Assembly: GCF_900454495.1 (NCBI RefSeq)
Contig: NZ_UGSI01000002.1
Coordinates: forward strand, 434,001-498,000
Origin: Paenibacillus macerans
GTDB taxonomy: Bacteria > Bacillota > Bacilli > Paenibacillales > Paenibacillaceae
DNA: 64,000 bases
Reading direction: 5' to 3'
Shown here: piece by piece, positions 1 to 8,130 of the stretch
Numbering within the stretch: the first letter of the stretch is position 1
Layout: each line of letters opens with the position of its first letter
Program-made: the position numbers and the translations under genes
The notes under the pieces: generated by a model
The model's database searches: none
What the model was told of the DNA's origin: nothing
The model's input: the letters and a program-made list of their open reading frames with translations, nothing else

Positions 1-240
1 ATAATCGTGCAAAGCGTCTGGACAGTGGATGTTGATCTGCCGATATTTCTTGCCACGATCGGTTACATTCAACAAGAATGCCGGTTTTGTAGCGCCCATA
101 GTGTCTTGTGAAGTAATGACGACGTCGATAAACCTTGATGCGATTATAGAGCCCTTCGACTGTTGCGTTTGTCCAGCGACAGGATGGTAGTTCACGATCT
201 CTTCTTGCCAATTCTGCATCGTTTTCAGCGAGAAGTAACA
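1..240 (-). pseudogene. ISL3-family transposase, C-terminal remnant
   Basis: Read leftward, this stretch encodes the end of an ISL3-type transposase. One frame gives NWQEEIVNYH and, after a one-base shift near position 186, the next frame gives RWTNATVEG, NRIKVYRRRHYFTR and GILVECNRSWQE. The TNA-VEG and RRH-FTR blocks are typical of the DDE_Tnp_ISL3 C-terminus. The frameshift and the lack of an upstream part show that it is broken, and the window edge cuts its last codons. The final 61 bases recur at 33.8 kb and 50.6 kb. The family call is from memory of conserved blocks. Confidence 0.7.
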
Positions 241-335
241 GTTGTTACAACGGTCTTATTTAACTTCTGTATAATATTTGTGTAGCCAGTTAGACAATTC
301 GATATTAGGTCAAATGTAAATTGGAGGTATAAATA

Positions 336-509
336 ATGAAGTCCATTCGTTTTTTAATGAAATCATTTCGATTTTGGTTAGTTTTAATTCCGTTTTTCGT
401 TATTGTTGTAAATACTTCGGTAAATGATGGCTACAACATACTATTGGCCATATTTGGTCCGTTGGTTTGGTTATACGATTTTTTTTATTCCATTTCCAGA
501 GAAACTTAA
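336..509 (+). CDS. small hydrophobic protein, 57 aa, unknown function
   Basis: This short reading frame starts with ATG eight bases after GGAGG and ends with TAA just before a strong hairpin terminator. The product begins MKSIRFLMKSFRFWLVLIP and has two hydrophobic stretches, about residues 13-25 and 34-50, so it is probably a two-pass membrane peptide ending in a charged tail. A TATAAT lies at 270-275 upstream but no convincing -35 goes with it. Base composition is A+T-rich compared with the rest of the window, like the transposase remnant beside it. I do not recognise a family. The ribosome binding site and terminator are the main support for it being real. Confidence 0.6.
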   Translation: MKSIRFLMKSFRFWLVLIPFFVIVVNTSVNDGYNILLAIFGPLVWLYDFFYSISRET

Positions 510-512
510 AGA

Positions 513-545
513 AGGGCGTTCCCCATGTTCCAGGAACGCCTTTCC
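513..545 (+). terminator. rho-independent terminator of the 57-aa gene
   Basis: An 8 bp stem, GGCGTTCC (515-522) with GGAACGCC (533-540), is followed by TTT. It starts six bases after the stop codon of the small gene. Confidence 0.6.
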
Positions 546-623
546 GTTGATGAATATTCGCTTCCATTCCAGCCGGGTTACATAGCATACGTTCGTATGT
601 ATGTCTCAAACATACATTTTCTA

Positions 624-1118
624 TTAGCTCTCTGCTGATTTCATAGCACGAAGTAGTTGACTGACTCTCGACGGCGAAACTCCGATCCTTTCCGCCCACT
701 TGGATTGATTTTCAGATGGATAGATAGCCATTACTTCATTGAGCTTTCGGATTAATTCACTCGTCTTTTGCCGGGGCCGCCGTGCAGCTCCTGCGTCTAG
801 ATTGCTTTGATTTTCTAACACCACCGCAATTTCCAGGTTAGCCGATTGTTGACTCCCTGCTTGCTGTTCAGGGAACAGTTCCTGTAAGCATGCCGCGCAA
901 ATGAAGCGTTCCCGGAAGTATATAAGCTGCTCCATCGATTGGCAGAACAGGCACTCTTGTGTCCGGTACGGGCGCATCATGATTCTTTGGGATGCATTGT
1001 CAATAAAAAACTCTATGGTATCGCCCTGGCTTATCCCAATAAAACGGCGTAATTCAATAGGGATAACGATTCTCCCAAGCTCATCAAGTGGCCTGACAAT
1101 CCCGATACTTCTTATCAT
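624..1118 (-). CDS. AbrB/SpoVT-type regulator with zinc-ribbon-like middle and C-terminal HTH
   Basis: A DNA-binding transition-state type regulator of 164 residues. The first 50 residues form a swapped-hairpin AbrB domain (GIVRPLDELGRIVIPIELRR). A middle part carries two CxxC pairs (CLFC and CAAC) spaced like a small zinc ribbon. After a polar linker the last 40 residues look like a helix-turn-helix (KWAERIGVSPSRVSQLLRAM). I chose the ATG at 1118 because AbrB proteins begin just before the GIVR motif and GGGGG lies 8 bases upstream; a longer frame would start at 1151. The gene lies downstream of the peptide-receptor pair, separated by a terminator. AbrB with a second DNA-binding domain is not the Bacillus AbrB layout. 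Target genes are unknown. Confidence 0.8.
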   Translation of the reverse strand: MIRSIGIVRPLDELGRIVIPIELRRFIGISQGDTIEFFIDNASQRIMMRPYRTQECLFCQSMEQLIYFRERFICAACLQELFPEQQAGSQQSANLEIAVVLENQSNLDAGAARRPRQKTSELIRKLNEVMAIYPSENQSKWAERIGVSPSRVSQLLRAMKSAES

Positions 1119-1140
1119 TCCTGATTCCCCCGCCTCCGGC

Positions 1141-1181
1141 AGAAAAACCACCGAGCTTTGTGTGGAATCCGGTGGTTTTAG
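1141..1181 (-). terminator. terminator after the propeptide gene
   Basis: On the minus strand a 9 bp stem (AAACCACCG with CGGTGGTTT, arms at 1145-1153 and 1170-1178) runs into TTTTTCT. It sits 55 bases after the stop of the 36-residue peptide gene and just upstream of the AbrB-type gene. Confidence 0.7.
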
Positions 1182-1235
1182 CTGATATGTAAATTATAGC
1201 GACTTGCCATCTAAAAATCATGGTAGAGATTCGAA

Positions 1236-1346
1236 TTACCCTCCAACATGAAAGTCGAGCGTCCCCATAAGTGGTCCTGCACTTACTCCTACACTTATCA
1301 CCAATACGAATAGAAAATTAATGGCGTACAGAACATTCTTTTTCAT
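1236..1346 (-). CDS. secreted signalling propeptide (Phr/AimP/AloP-like), 36 aa
   Basis: This frame is too short for usual gene callers. It starts with ATG inside the last codons of the upstream receptor gene, overlapping it by 29 bases, with a purine-rich GGGGGAAGG just before the start. The product has a basic start (MKKN), a hydrophobic core of about 16 residues (VLYAINFLFVLVISVG), a small-residue region and a short C-terminal tail ending DFHVGG. That is the build of an exported Phr-type pro-peptide from which a 5-7 residue C-terminal signal is cut. The overlap with an HTH-TPR receptor and the terminator behind it point to a cognate peptide. The C-terminal GG resembles the mature peptides reported for AloP in Paenibacillus polymyxa, as I remember them. 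The exact mature peptide is inference. Confidence 0.7.
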   Translation of the reverse strand: MKKNVLYAINFLFVLVISVGVSAGPLMGTLDFHVGG

Positions 1347-2706
1347 GGCCTTCCCCCATTTCCACTAATTGATGATACTCTACTTTCGATTCAGCCGACG
1401 CAACGTTTCTAAAACGTTCAAACAATCTCATACACCGAAGCATAGAGCTTTCGTTATTTATCATAGTAGATTTTTTCAGGCCATGCATCAATGATTTAAA
1501 GCCTTGTTCATAATCCTCTCTGAATAAGTAATAATCGGCTAATTCACACAGCAAACCAACGAGCTTATTATCGGTATTTTGTTGGTTATAGATTTCGTTT
1601 TCTTCCTGTTCCAGGACATTAGATAACACGGTTTCAAACTTAGTAAGGACATGATCGACGTTAATCTTGTAACGGTTAGCTACTATCATGATATTCCATA
1701 AACCCGTAAGTATTTCATTTTCCTTCTTTTCAAAGTAATTCACGTATTCCGGAAGCAACTCTATATTGCCAGCCATTAACTTGGTCAATAAAATATTCGC
1801 TTGAGTCCATTCCTGGAACAGGTTCCTCCAGTATAGTGTATCTTTATCCGCCTCTTTAACCCATGCTAAATCAGCAGCTTCGCTGAGTATTTGCAAAGCC
1901 AATTCATAATCTCCTTGTTCATAATAAGTGTTACTTATTAGCAAATTACTAAAGGCAACATAAAAAAATAATGGTCTAGGCAGTTTCTTAACAATGTCCT
2001 GGTTATTATTTTTCCGGGAGTGGGGCAAAGAGTACTGAATTTTAGCCAGCTGCTTTAACTTTATGCAAATTTTATAGACCTTATCCCAGCGACGCAAAGA
2101 ACGATAAGTGTCCGCCAAATTCTTCAATGCATCCAGTTGGTCGATTTCATCAAGCCGCTCCACGAAAGGCTCAAACTGGATCGCAGCCCGGTAGTTTTGT
2201 TCCTGATCGGACCCGAGTCTAGTTAGGAACAACTTGTACTGGCAATAAGCCAACCGCTCTGAATGCTGACTTTTTTCGCTTAGCGCTACACTCTCGTAAA
2301 GAATCGCTGCTGCCATCCGTTTTCCTTGCGCAATTAAATCTTCCGCTACCTCAAATAAGGGAGATGAATATACAAGGTTATCCAGCAATAGATTTACGGT
2401 TTGTTTAATGCAATCCAGTTTGTCCAACTCTGCGCACCGGTACAAGAAAGGTTTGATTCTGCGCCAATTCGGCGCCACTTCATTCAAGCACTCCTGGATG
2501 TACTGCTCATAAAAATGCCCATCGGGGAGATTCATCACCGTAGTAATCCGGTCAAGTTGATGCACGGAAAGCACTCTCTGACTGTGTAAAATAGCACTCA
2601 TCGTGCCCGTATTCAATCCGGCCTGCTTGGATAGTTGACTAATATTTAACCCATTCTGTTTTGAAAATTGCTCCAGCGCTCCGAGAATCGTGGTTGTATC
2701 ATTCAA
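1318..2706 (-). CDS. RRNPP-family peptide receptor: HTH + TPR repeats (AimR/AloR-like)
   Basis: A predicted intracellular receptor and transcription factor of 462 residues. Residues about 5-55 form an XRE-type HTH (ISQLSKQAGLNTGTMSAIL), followed by about 380 residues of helical TPR-like repeats (for example LYESVALSEKSQHSERLAYC and ALQILSEAADLAW) that would bind the short peptide. I chose the TTG at 2706, five bases after GAGGTGG, because the in-frame ATG at 2754 lies between the -35 and -10 elements of the likely promoter. The 3' end overlaps the propeptide gene. Size, order and overlap match RRNPP receptor-peptide pairs (Rap, PlcR, NprR, AimR, AloR); the HTH excludes Rap phosphatases. There is no phage context, so an AloR-like chromosomal system fits better than phage arbitrium. 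Targets are unknown. Confidence 0.8.
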   Translation of the reverse strand: MNDTTTILGALEQFSKQNGLNISQLSKQAGLNTGTMSAILHSQRVLSVHQLDRITTVMNLPDGHFYEQYIQECLNEVAPNWRRIKPFLYRCAELDKLDCIKQTVNLLLDNLVYSSPLFEVAEDLIAQGKRMAAAILYESVALSEKSQHSERLAYCQYKLFLTRLGSDQEQNYRAAIQFEPFVERLDEIDQLDALKNLADTYRSLRRWDKVYKICIKLKQLAKIQYSLPHSRKNNNQDIVKKLPRPLFFYVAFSNLLISNTYYEQGDYELALQILSEAADLAWVKEADKDTLYWRNLFQEWTQANILLTKLMAGNIELLPEYVNYFEKKENEILTGLWNIMIVANRYKINVDHVLTKFETVLSNVLEQEENEIYNQQNTDNKLVGLLCELADYYLFREDYEQGFKSLMHGLKKSTMINNESSMLRCMRLFERFRNVASAESKVEYHQLVEMGEGHEKECSVRH

Positions 2707-2743
2707 ACTAACCACCTCTGATAAATTTTGGGAATATATCATA

Positions 2744-2772
2744 AATATAGCCATCTTTTAAACAATGGTCAA
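2744..2772 (-). promoter_or_regulatory. sigma-A promoter of the peptide receptor gene
   Basis: On the minus strand TTGACC (2767-2772) and TATATT (2744-2749) are separated by exactly 17 bases. Transcription would begin near 2737, about 30 bases before the TTG start with its GAGGTGG site. Confidence 0.65.
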
Positions 2773-2978
2773 TATAATTGACTAGAGAAGGTGTCAGCTT
2801 CGCTGGTACTCCCCCTAGTCAGCACGCTGGATTTGATGTAGATCAAACAGTTCTTCAGGAGGTGAAGCGACAGTACGGTCATCTCCTGATCCTCTAACCG
2901 GTTGGCAGCTATTTCTTCGCCTTTTCCGTAAAAAATGAAACTGTCTGCCGAGTTTCAATTCTCCACAACATTCAAGCC
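2772..2978 (-). pseudogene. Tn3-family transposase, C-terminal relic
   Basis: Read leftward, one frame gives GLNVVEN, a TGA stop, then NSADSFIFYGKGEEIAANR, LEDQEMTVLSLHLLKN and CLIYI. This matches the end of Tn3-type TnpA proteins (GLNVVENWNSA, FYGKxGEI, EEQEMSVL-LHLLQ, VYINTLMIQ), with the tryptophan codon turned into TGA. The match fades after CLIYI. The rest of the gene is missing, so it is a fossil of a Tn3 element. Its end runs into the -35 region of the peptide-receptor gene. The family call rests on remembered motifs. Confidence 0.6.
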
Positions 2979-3179
2979 CGAATCTCCCCAGCTCTTCGCT
3001 AATCATTAATATAAATTTATTTTTTTCCAAAAAACCACTCTATTAACAACAAAACAAATGCAACCAACGAAACTATCAATGAAAAACAGAACGGAAGTAG
3101 TAAATGATTATCACTAATACCATTTGAAATCGCAGGCTGATCTCGGTTATGCTATCCATGAAAAGGAGAGAGCCAAGCG

Positions 3180-3881
3180 ATGAAACCAATCACGATTCTG
3201 ATTGCTGATGACGAGGCGGAGATCGCCGATCTGATTGAGCTGCATCTGGTCAGAGAGGGCTACCGCTGCATCAAGGTATCCGACGGGCAGCAGGCGGTTG
3301 ACGCCGTGCGGACGCAGCCGGTCGATTTGGCGATTATGGACATCATGATGCCGAGGCTCGACGGGTACGAGGCTACGCGGCAAATTCGCGAGCGGCATCA
3401 TCTGCCGATTATTTTTCTGAGCGCCAAGGCCAGTGACCTCGATAAAATTACCGGGCTGGTTCGCGGCGCGGACGATTACATGACCAAACCGTTTAACCCT
3501 ATGGAACTGGTGGCCCGGGTGAACGCGCAGCTGCGCCGCTTCATTCAGCTTAACCCGTCGGCGGGAGCGCAGGCGGGCATTCCCGTGCTGGAGGCCGGCG
3601 GGCTCGTCATCCATCCCGAGGAGCGGACCGTATTCCTGTACGGCGAACGGGTCGAGCTGACGCCCAAGGAGTTCGATATTTTATATTTGCTGGCCAGCCA
3701 TCCGAAGAAGGTGTTCAGCTCGGAGCATATTTTCCGGCAGGTGTGGGGCGAGGCTTATTACGAAGGCGGAAATACGGTGATGGTGCACATCCGCACCCTG
3801 CGCAAGAAGCTGGGAGAGGACCAATACAAACACAGGCTGATCAAAACCGTCTGGGGGGTAGGTTACACGTTCGATGGTTAA
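3180..3881 (+). CDS. OmpR/PhoB-family response regulator
   Basis: A 233-residue two-component response regulator. The receiver domain (about 1-120) has the acidic pair D10-D11, phospho-acceptor D54 in IMDIMMP, S81 and K103 (YMTKPF). A winged-helix DNA-binding domain (about 135-233) ends with the HIRTLRKKLGED and VWGVGYTFDG blocks. Overall it resembles VanR. The start has AGGAGAG about 10 bases upstream. The kinase gene overlaps its end by 8 bases, so the two are translationally coupled. The transporter operon that follows after 150 bases is the obvious candidate target, by position only. Confidence 0.93.
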   Translation: MKPITILIADDEAEIADLIELHLVREGYRCIKVSDGQQAVDAVRTQPVDLAIMDIMMPRLDGYEATRQIRERHHLPIIFLSAKASDLDKITGLVRGADDYMTKPFNPMELVARVNAQLRRFIQLNPSAGAQAGIPVLEAGGLVIHPEERTVFLYGERVELTPKEFDILYLLASHPKKVFSSEHIFRQVWGEAYYEGGNTVMVHIRTLRKKLGEDQYKHRLIKTVWGVGYTFDG

Positions 3882-4971
3882 ATCCAAATTCCGCAGTTTC
3901 CGTTTTCAAATGATCAAGCTGTTTGGGCTGAGTATGCTGCTGTCCGCCGGCACCACTTTTATAATTTACTTGGCGCTGCAGCAGTATTACCATACGTTGC
4001 TACGAGAAAACCCGATGTTCGAAGTCCGCGAATCTATCAGAGAGATCGGCGATATTAACGTGTTCCTGATCATTTTTTTTCCGATCTCGTTTTTTTATTT
4101 CTATCTGCTGACCCGGCGTTACGTCGCTTATTTCCGGGAGATTTCCCGGGGAATCAACCAGTTGGCCGGAGGCGACTTCACCAGCCGGGTCCATGTTCCG
4201 TCGAGAGACGAACTCGGAGATATCGCGCGGGACATCAACCTGGCCAGCGAAAAACTGCAGCAGGCCGTGGAGCGGGGCGATTTCGCCGAAACCAGCAAAG
4301 AGCAGCTGGTGCTCAACCTGGCCCATGATTTACGAACGCCGCTGACCTCTGTGATCGGGTACCTGGACTTCATACTGCAGGGCAAAGATCTGAGCGCCGA
4401 ACAGATGAAGCATTACACCTCTATCGCCTACACCAAATCGCAGCGGCTGGAGAAGCTGATCGACGAGCTGTTCGAAATCACGCGGATGAACTACGGCAAG
4501 CTGAAGCTGAACCGCGGGCCGCTCGACCTCGGCGAGCTGCTGGCCCAATTGGCTGAAGAGTTGTACCCCCTGTTCGAAAAAAACGGGCTGACCGTCCGCC
4601 TTGACCTCGCGCCGCAGCTGACGATCTCCGGGGACGGGGACCTGCTGGCCCGCGTGTTCGAGAACCTATTTACCAATGCCGCCCGTTACGGTAAAGATGG
4701 CGGGTTCATCGATATCCACGGACGGCTGGAAGGCGGAAACGCGGTCATTCGCGTCATCAATTACGGGGATTCCATTCCGCCGGACGAGCTGCCGCATCTG
4801 TTTGACATGTTTTTCACCGGCGACCGGGCGCGGACGCATCAGGGAGGCAGCACCGGTCTCGGCCTGTTCATCGCCAAAAATATCATCGAACAGCATGAGG
4901 GCTCCATTTCAGCGCAAAGCGATATCATCCGCACGCAGTTTGAAGTGCGCTTGCCGAAGTTAGGGATTTAA
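3874..4971 (+). CDS. membrane sensor histidine kinase, VanS-like
   Basis: A 365-residue sensor kinase with two membrane segments (about 13-35 and 62-80) around a short extracellular loop of some 25 residues, a HAMP linker (about 81-133), an H-box with H151 in LNLAHDLRTPL, an N-box (NLFTNAARYG), and G boxes (DMFFTGD, STGLGLFIAKNI). All catalytic motifs are intact. The very small external loop suggests that it senses something at or in the membrane, or through a partner such as the downstream transporter, rather than by a large ligand domain. It overlaps the response regulator gene by 8 bases and is its cognate kinase. Confidence 0.93.
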   Translation: MVKSKFRSFRFQMIKLFGLSMLLSAGTTFIIYLALQQYYHTLLRENPMFEVRESIREIGDINVFLIIFFPISFFYFYLLTRRYVAYFREISRGINQLAGGDFTSRVHVPSRDELGDIARDINLASEKLQQAVERGDFAETSKEQLVLNLAHDLRTPLTSVIGYLDFILQGKDLSAEQMKHYTSIAYTKSQRLEKLIDELFEITRMNYGKLKLNRGPLDLGELLAQLAEELYPLFEKNGLTVRLDLAPQLTISGDGDLLARVFENLFTNAARYGKDGGFIDIHGRLEGGNAVIRVINYGDSIPPDELPHLFDMFFTGDRARTHQGGSTGLGLFIAKNIIEQHEGSISAQSDIIRTQFEVRLPKLGI

Positions 4972-4974
4972 ATA

Positions 4975-4996
4975 CGTGTTCAAAAAGTAGGTTTTA
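4975..4996 (+). repeat. left copy of a 21-22 bp inverted repeat
   Basis: CGTGTTCAAAAAGTAGGTTTT follows the stop of the kinase gene. Its reverse complement, with one extra base, lies at 8131-8152. The two copies bracket the permease-permease-adaptor block. Confidence 0.7.
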
Positions 4997-5052
4997 TGAA
5001 AGCATATGCCCCATCCGGCTGAATTCAAGATTCGACATCGAATTAAGAAAAA

Positions 5053-5097
5053 TTTAAGATTTACCCCACTTTTGATTTTAAAAGTCTGCCCTATGCT
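5053..5097 (+). promoter_or_regulatory. possible promoter of the transporter operon
   Basis: An A+T-rich stretch with two related T-rich blocks (TTTAAGATTT at 5053 and TTTGATTTTA at 5071) leads to TATGCT at 5092-5097, 30 bases before the first permease gene. Direct-repeat blocks just upstream of a weak -10 are usual for OmpR-type activation, so this may be the target of the regulator encoded upstream. This is a suggestion from layout only. Confidence 0.3.
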
Positions 5098-5126
5098 TAA
5101 AGGCATGAATGCAGGAGGACTGGAAG

Positions 5127-6044
5127 ATGAAGAAGTGGGGGTTTTTGCGTGCGCCGAACGGCCTGACCCGGCTGGGCCTCGCTCGCCCGTTGCGCGGGGA
5201 CGGGGCGGCGGCGTGGTTGTTTCTGGCGCCGAGCGCGGCCGGGTTTGCGGTGTTTTATCTGATTCCGTTCGGGATGAGTCTGATGTATTCCTTCATGAGC
5301 GGCACTTCCGGCGGAAGTTTCGTCGGCCTGGCGAATTACCGTGAGCTCCTGTCCAGCGATTCGTTCCGGAAAGCGGCGGCCAACACGTTTTATTTCAGCG
5401 CGCTTGGCGTCCCGCTGATGCTGGTGCTGTCGCTGGGACTGGCGCTGCTGTTGAACCGGCAAATCTATCTGCGGAAGTGGCTCCGCACCTCCTACGTGCT
5501 GCCGCTGGTGGTGCCGGTCGCCTCGGTCATCATCATCTGGCAGGTGGTGTTCGACTGGAACGGCGTTTTGAACTATGCGCTCAGCCATTTCGGGATCCAG
5601 CGCGTGGACTGGATGAAAACCCCCGCCGCCCGGTATGTAGTCATCGTCGTGTATTTATGGAAGAACGTTGGCTACAACGTCATTTTGTTCCTGGCGGGCC
5701 TGCAGCAAATTCCGCAGGATTACTACGAAACCGCCCGGGTCGAAGGCGCCGGACCCTTTCGCCGGTTTTTGGGCATCACGCTCGTTTACTTAACGACAAC
5801 GACGTTTTTCGTGGTCATCATATCGATCATCAATTCGTTTAAGGTGTTCCGGGAGACGTATTTGCTCGCGGGAGATTACCCGCATGACAGCATCTACATG
5901 CTGCAGCACTATATGAACAACATGTTTGTTTCGCTAAACATCCAGAAGCTGACGGCCGCGGCGGTGCTGATGGTCGCCGCCATCCTGGCGATCGTCCTGG
6001 TCTTGTTCGGGCTGGAGCGCCGCTACCGGAAGTTTATGGAATAG
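5127..6044 (+). CDS. sugar-type ABC transporter permease (MalF/UgpA-like)
   Basis: A 305-residue inner-membrane permease of the CUT1 importer class with about six membrane spans and the cytoplasmic EAA loop (YYETARVEGAGPFRRFLGI) that contacts the ATPase. The ATG at 5127 is used because GGAGG lies 8 bases before it; an upstream in-frame ATG at 5109 has no site. It forms an operon with a second permease 30 bases on, an HlyD-like adaptor and a solute-binding lipoprotein. No ATPase gene is present, so a shared MsmX/UgpC-type ATPase must serve it if it works as an importer. The substrate cannot be read from the sequence. Confidence 0.88.
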   Translation: MKKWGFLRAPNGLTRLGLARPLRGDGAAAWLFLAPSAAGFAVFYLIPFGMSLMYSFMSGTSGGSFVGLANYRELLSSDSFRKAAANTFYFSALGVPLMLVLSLGLALLLNRQIYLRKWLRTSYVLPLVVPVASVIIIWQVVFDWNGVLNYALSHFGIQRVDWMKTPAARYVVIVVYLWKNVGYNVILFLAGLQQIPQDYYETARVEGAGPFRRFLGITLVYLTTTTFFVVIISIINSFKVFRETYLLAGDYPHDSIYMLQHYMNNMFVSLNIQKLTAAAVLMVAAILAIVLVLFGLERRYRKFME

Positions 6045-6073
6045 AGAACTTGTACAAATAGGAGGCGGACGGC

Positions 6074-6946
6074 GTGCAAGTGATCAAAGCGGTGCAAAAA
6101 GCTCTGCTGACGGCGTTCCTGGGGGTGATCGGCTTGCTGCTGCTGTTCCCGGTCGTCATTACGTTCACCAATTCGCTGATGACGGAACAGGAGCTGGAGA
6201 TCAATTACGGGGTGATCGGAAAGCTCACGGAGGTGACTTCGACCGGTGCCGGAACCTTCGTCAATCTGAAATGGGTGCCGGACCAGGTCACCTTGGAGCA
6301 GTACGGCCGGCTGTTGGTGTATACCCCGAAATATTTGGTGATGTTTTGGAATTCCGCGGGACTGGTGCTGCCGATCATCGCCGGACAAACGGCGGTGGCG
6401 GCGATGGCCGCCTATGCGCTTTCCAAACTGCGGTTTCGCGGACGTGACGCGCTCTTCCTGGTCTATTTACTGTCGATGCTGATGCCCTTTCAGGTGACGC
6501 TGGTCCCCAACTATATCATGGCCGATAAGCTGGGGCTGCTGCACAGCCCGGGAGCGGTGATCCTGCCGGGCGTGTTCGCCGCGTTCGGGGTATTCATGCT
6601 GCGCCAGTTCATGCTGCATATCCCTTACGCTTATATCGAAGCCGCCAAAATGGACGGCGCCGGCCATCCGCGGATATTCCTGGCGCTCATCCTGCCGATG
6701 GTCAAACCGGGACTGGCGGCGCTAGTGGTCTTGCTGTTCGTCGATTATTGGAATATGGTCGAGCAGCCGCTGATCTTTTTGGACCCGCTCAAGCAGCCTT
6801 TATCGGTCTTTCTATCGAGATTAAGCGGAGAATGGGGGACGGCTTTTGCCGCATCCATGCTGTACATGTCTCCGATGGTGCTGTTGTTCCTCTATGCGGA
6901 GACATATTTCATCGAAGGCGTGCAGTTGTCCGGGATCAAGGGATAA
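6074..6946 (+). CDS. sugar-type ABC transporter permease (MalG/UgpE-like)
   Basis: A 290-residue partner permease. It begins with GTG nine bases after GGAGG. It has about six membrane spans and an EAA loop (YIEAAKMDGAGHPRIFLAL). Compared with usual MalG-type proteins it has an insert of some 35 residues after the first span (about residues 38-75, containing EINYGVIGKLTEVTSTG), which would lie outside the membrane. The C-terminus (YFIEGVQLSGIKG) is typical. The adaptor gene starts 17 bases after its stop. Confidence 0.88.
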   Translation: MQVIKAVQKALLTAFLGVIGLLLLFPVVITFTNSLMTEQELEINYGVIGKLTEVTSTGAGTFVNLKWVPDQVTLEQYGRLLVYTPKYLVMFWNSAGLVLPIIAGQTAVAAMAAYALSKLRFRGRDALFLVYLLSMLMPFQVTLVPNYIMADKLGLLHSPGAVILPGVFAAFGVFMLRQFMLHIPYAYIEAAKMDGAGHPRIFLALILPMVKPGLAALVVLLFVDYWNMVEQPLIFLDPLKQPLSVFLSRLSGEWGTAFAASMLYMSPMVLLFLYAETYFIEGVQLSGIKG

Positions 6947-6962
6947 GGGGGGATGCAAAACG

Positions 6963-8123
6963 ATGGAGTTAGGGAAAGAGCAGGCTGATCGTAAACGGAA
7001 AAAACTGATTTTCACCGTCTTTATGCTGCTGATGGGGGGACTGCTGTTTTTCACGTTTTTCAGCAACACGCTCCAATCGGTGACCTTACCGAAGGTCCGG
7101 ACGGTGCAGGCGGCGGCCGGGGGGCTTACATACAAGCTGGAGGGCAGCGGGATCTTGCGGCCGGCAAAGCAGGCGGAGCTGGCGAATCCGGCGGGCTGGA
7201 AGGTCCGGGAAGTGCTCGTGAAGGAAGGCGAAGCGGTTAAAAAAGGGCAGAAGCTTGTGCTTTACGACAGCGGCGCCGCCGAGCGTGAGCTTGAGGATGA
7301 GCTCGCAGAGCTAAAGAAGCAACGAATCGCGCTGCAAAACGTTCAGGATCAATTTATTCAGGCGACGGTTAGCGGAGACGATTCCGCCCTTCGTACGACT
7401 AAACGCGAGTTGGAAACGCGAAAACTCGATATCTCGGTGCAGGAGCGGAAAATCGCGGGGCTGCAGGAGCAGTTAAACCGCGAGCGGGAACTTTTGGCCC
7501 CGTTTGACGGGGTGATTGAGGAAGTGAATGCGGTGGAGGGCTTGGCCTCGGCGGGACTGCCGGATGCGGTGGTATCGAGCGGCAGCGCGGGATACCTGCT
7601 GGAGATTGCCGTCGACGGGCCGCTGATCGGCCGTCTCGGGACCAGGGTCGGGCAGAACATCGAGGTTGAGGTTGCCCAGGCCGCCGATCAACTGGCGTAC
7701 AGGCTGGAGGGCACGATCGAAGAAATAGCCGATGCGGGATCGCGGATCTACGGTTCGTCGGAGAACGGTACCGGAACGCAGGAGGCTGTGCCGCAAAAGC
7801 TGCTGCGCATCCATGTGGCCGATCCCGGCCTGAAAGGGGGCGAGCAGGCTTCGGTCAAGCTGGAGCAGGTTTCCTCCGACAAAGGCTGGGTGCTTCCGAA
7901 CGAAGCGGTTCATCGCGACGGCGAAAAGCGGTTTATTTTCAAGGTGGAGGAACAGCTGGGCGCTTTGGGCAATGTGTTTGTGGCCCGCAAGGTGCCGATC
8001 GAAACGAGCGCCGTGAACGAAGGGGAAACGATGATTCCGGCGGATCTCCTGTATGAAGGAGACCTGATTATCCTGGAAAGCAGCGAGCCGTTGCAGGACG
8101 GCAACCAGATTCGTTTGCAATAA
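6963..8123 (+). CDS. HlyD/RND-type membrane fusion (periplasmic adaptor-like) protein
   Basis: A 386-residue membrane-anchored adaptor. The ATG at 6963 follows AAGGGGGG. A single membrane anchor (about residues 17-36) precedes the first lipoyl half (VREVLVKEGEAVKKGQKL), a coiled-coil hairpin (about 95-160), the second lipoyl half (LLAPFDGVIEEVNAVEG), and beta-barrel domains to the end (EGDLIILESSEPLQDG). Such proteins normally pair with MacB-type or other exporters. Here the gene is inside an operon of importer-type permeases and a binding lipoprotein, an unusual partner set. It lies just before the right copy of the inverted repeat. The fold call is firm; its job here is unknown. Confidence 0.82.
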   Translation: MELGKEQADRKRKKLIFTVFMLLMGGLLFFTFFSNTLQSVTLPKVRTVQAAAGGLTYKLEGSGILRPAKQAELANPAGWKVREVLVKEGEAVKKGQKLVLYDSGAAERELEDELAELKKQRIALQNVQDQFIQATVSGDDSALRTTKRELETRKLDISVQERKIAGLQEQLNRERELLAPFDGVIEEVNAVEGLASAGLPDAVVSSGSAGYLLEIAVDGPLIGRLGTRVGQNIEVEVAQAADQLAYRLEGTIEEIADAGSRIYGSSENGTGTQEAVPQKLLRIHVADPGLKGGEQASVKLEQVSSDKGWVLPNEAVHRDGEKRFIFKVEEQLGALGNVFVARKVPIETSAVNEGETMIPADLLYEGDLIILESSEPLQDGNQIRLQ

Positions 8124-8130
8124 ATTGTTG

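Noticed and set aside
2707..2754. ATG at 2754 as start of the peptide receptor
   Set aside because: It lies between the likely -35 and -10 elements and has no ribosome binding site, while the TTG at 2706 has GAGGTGG at ideal distance.
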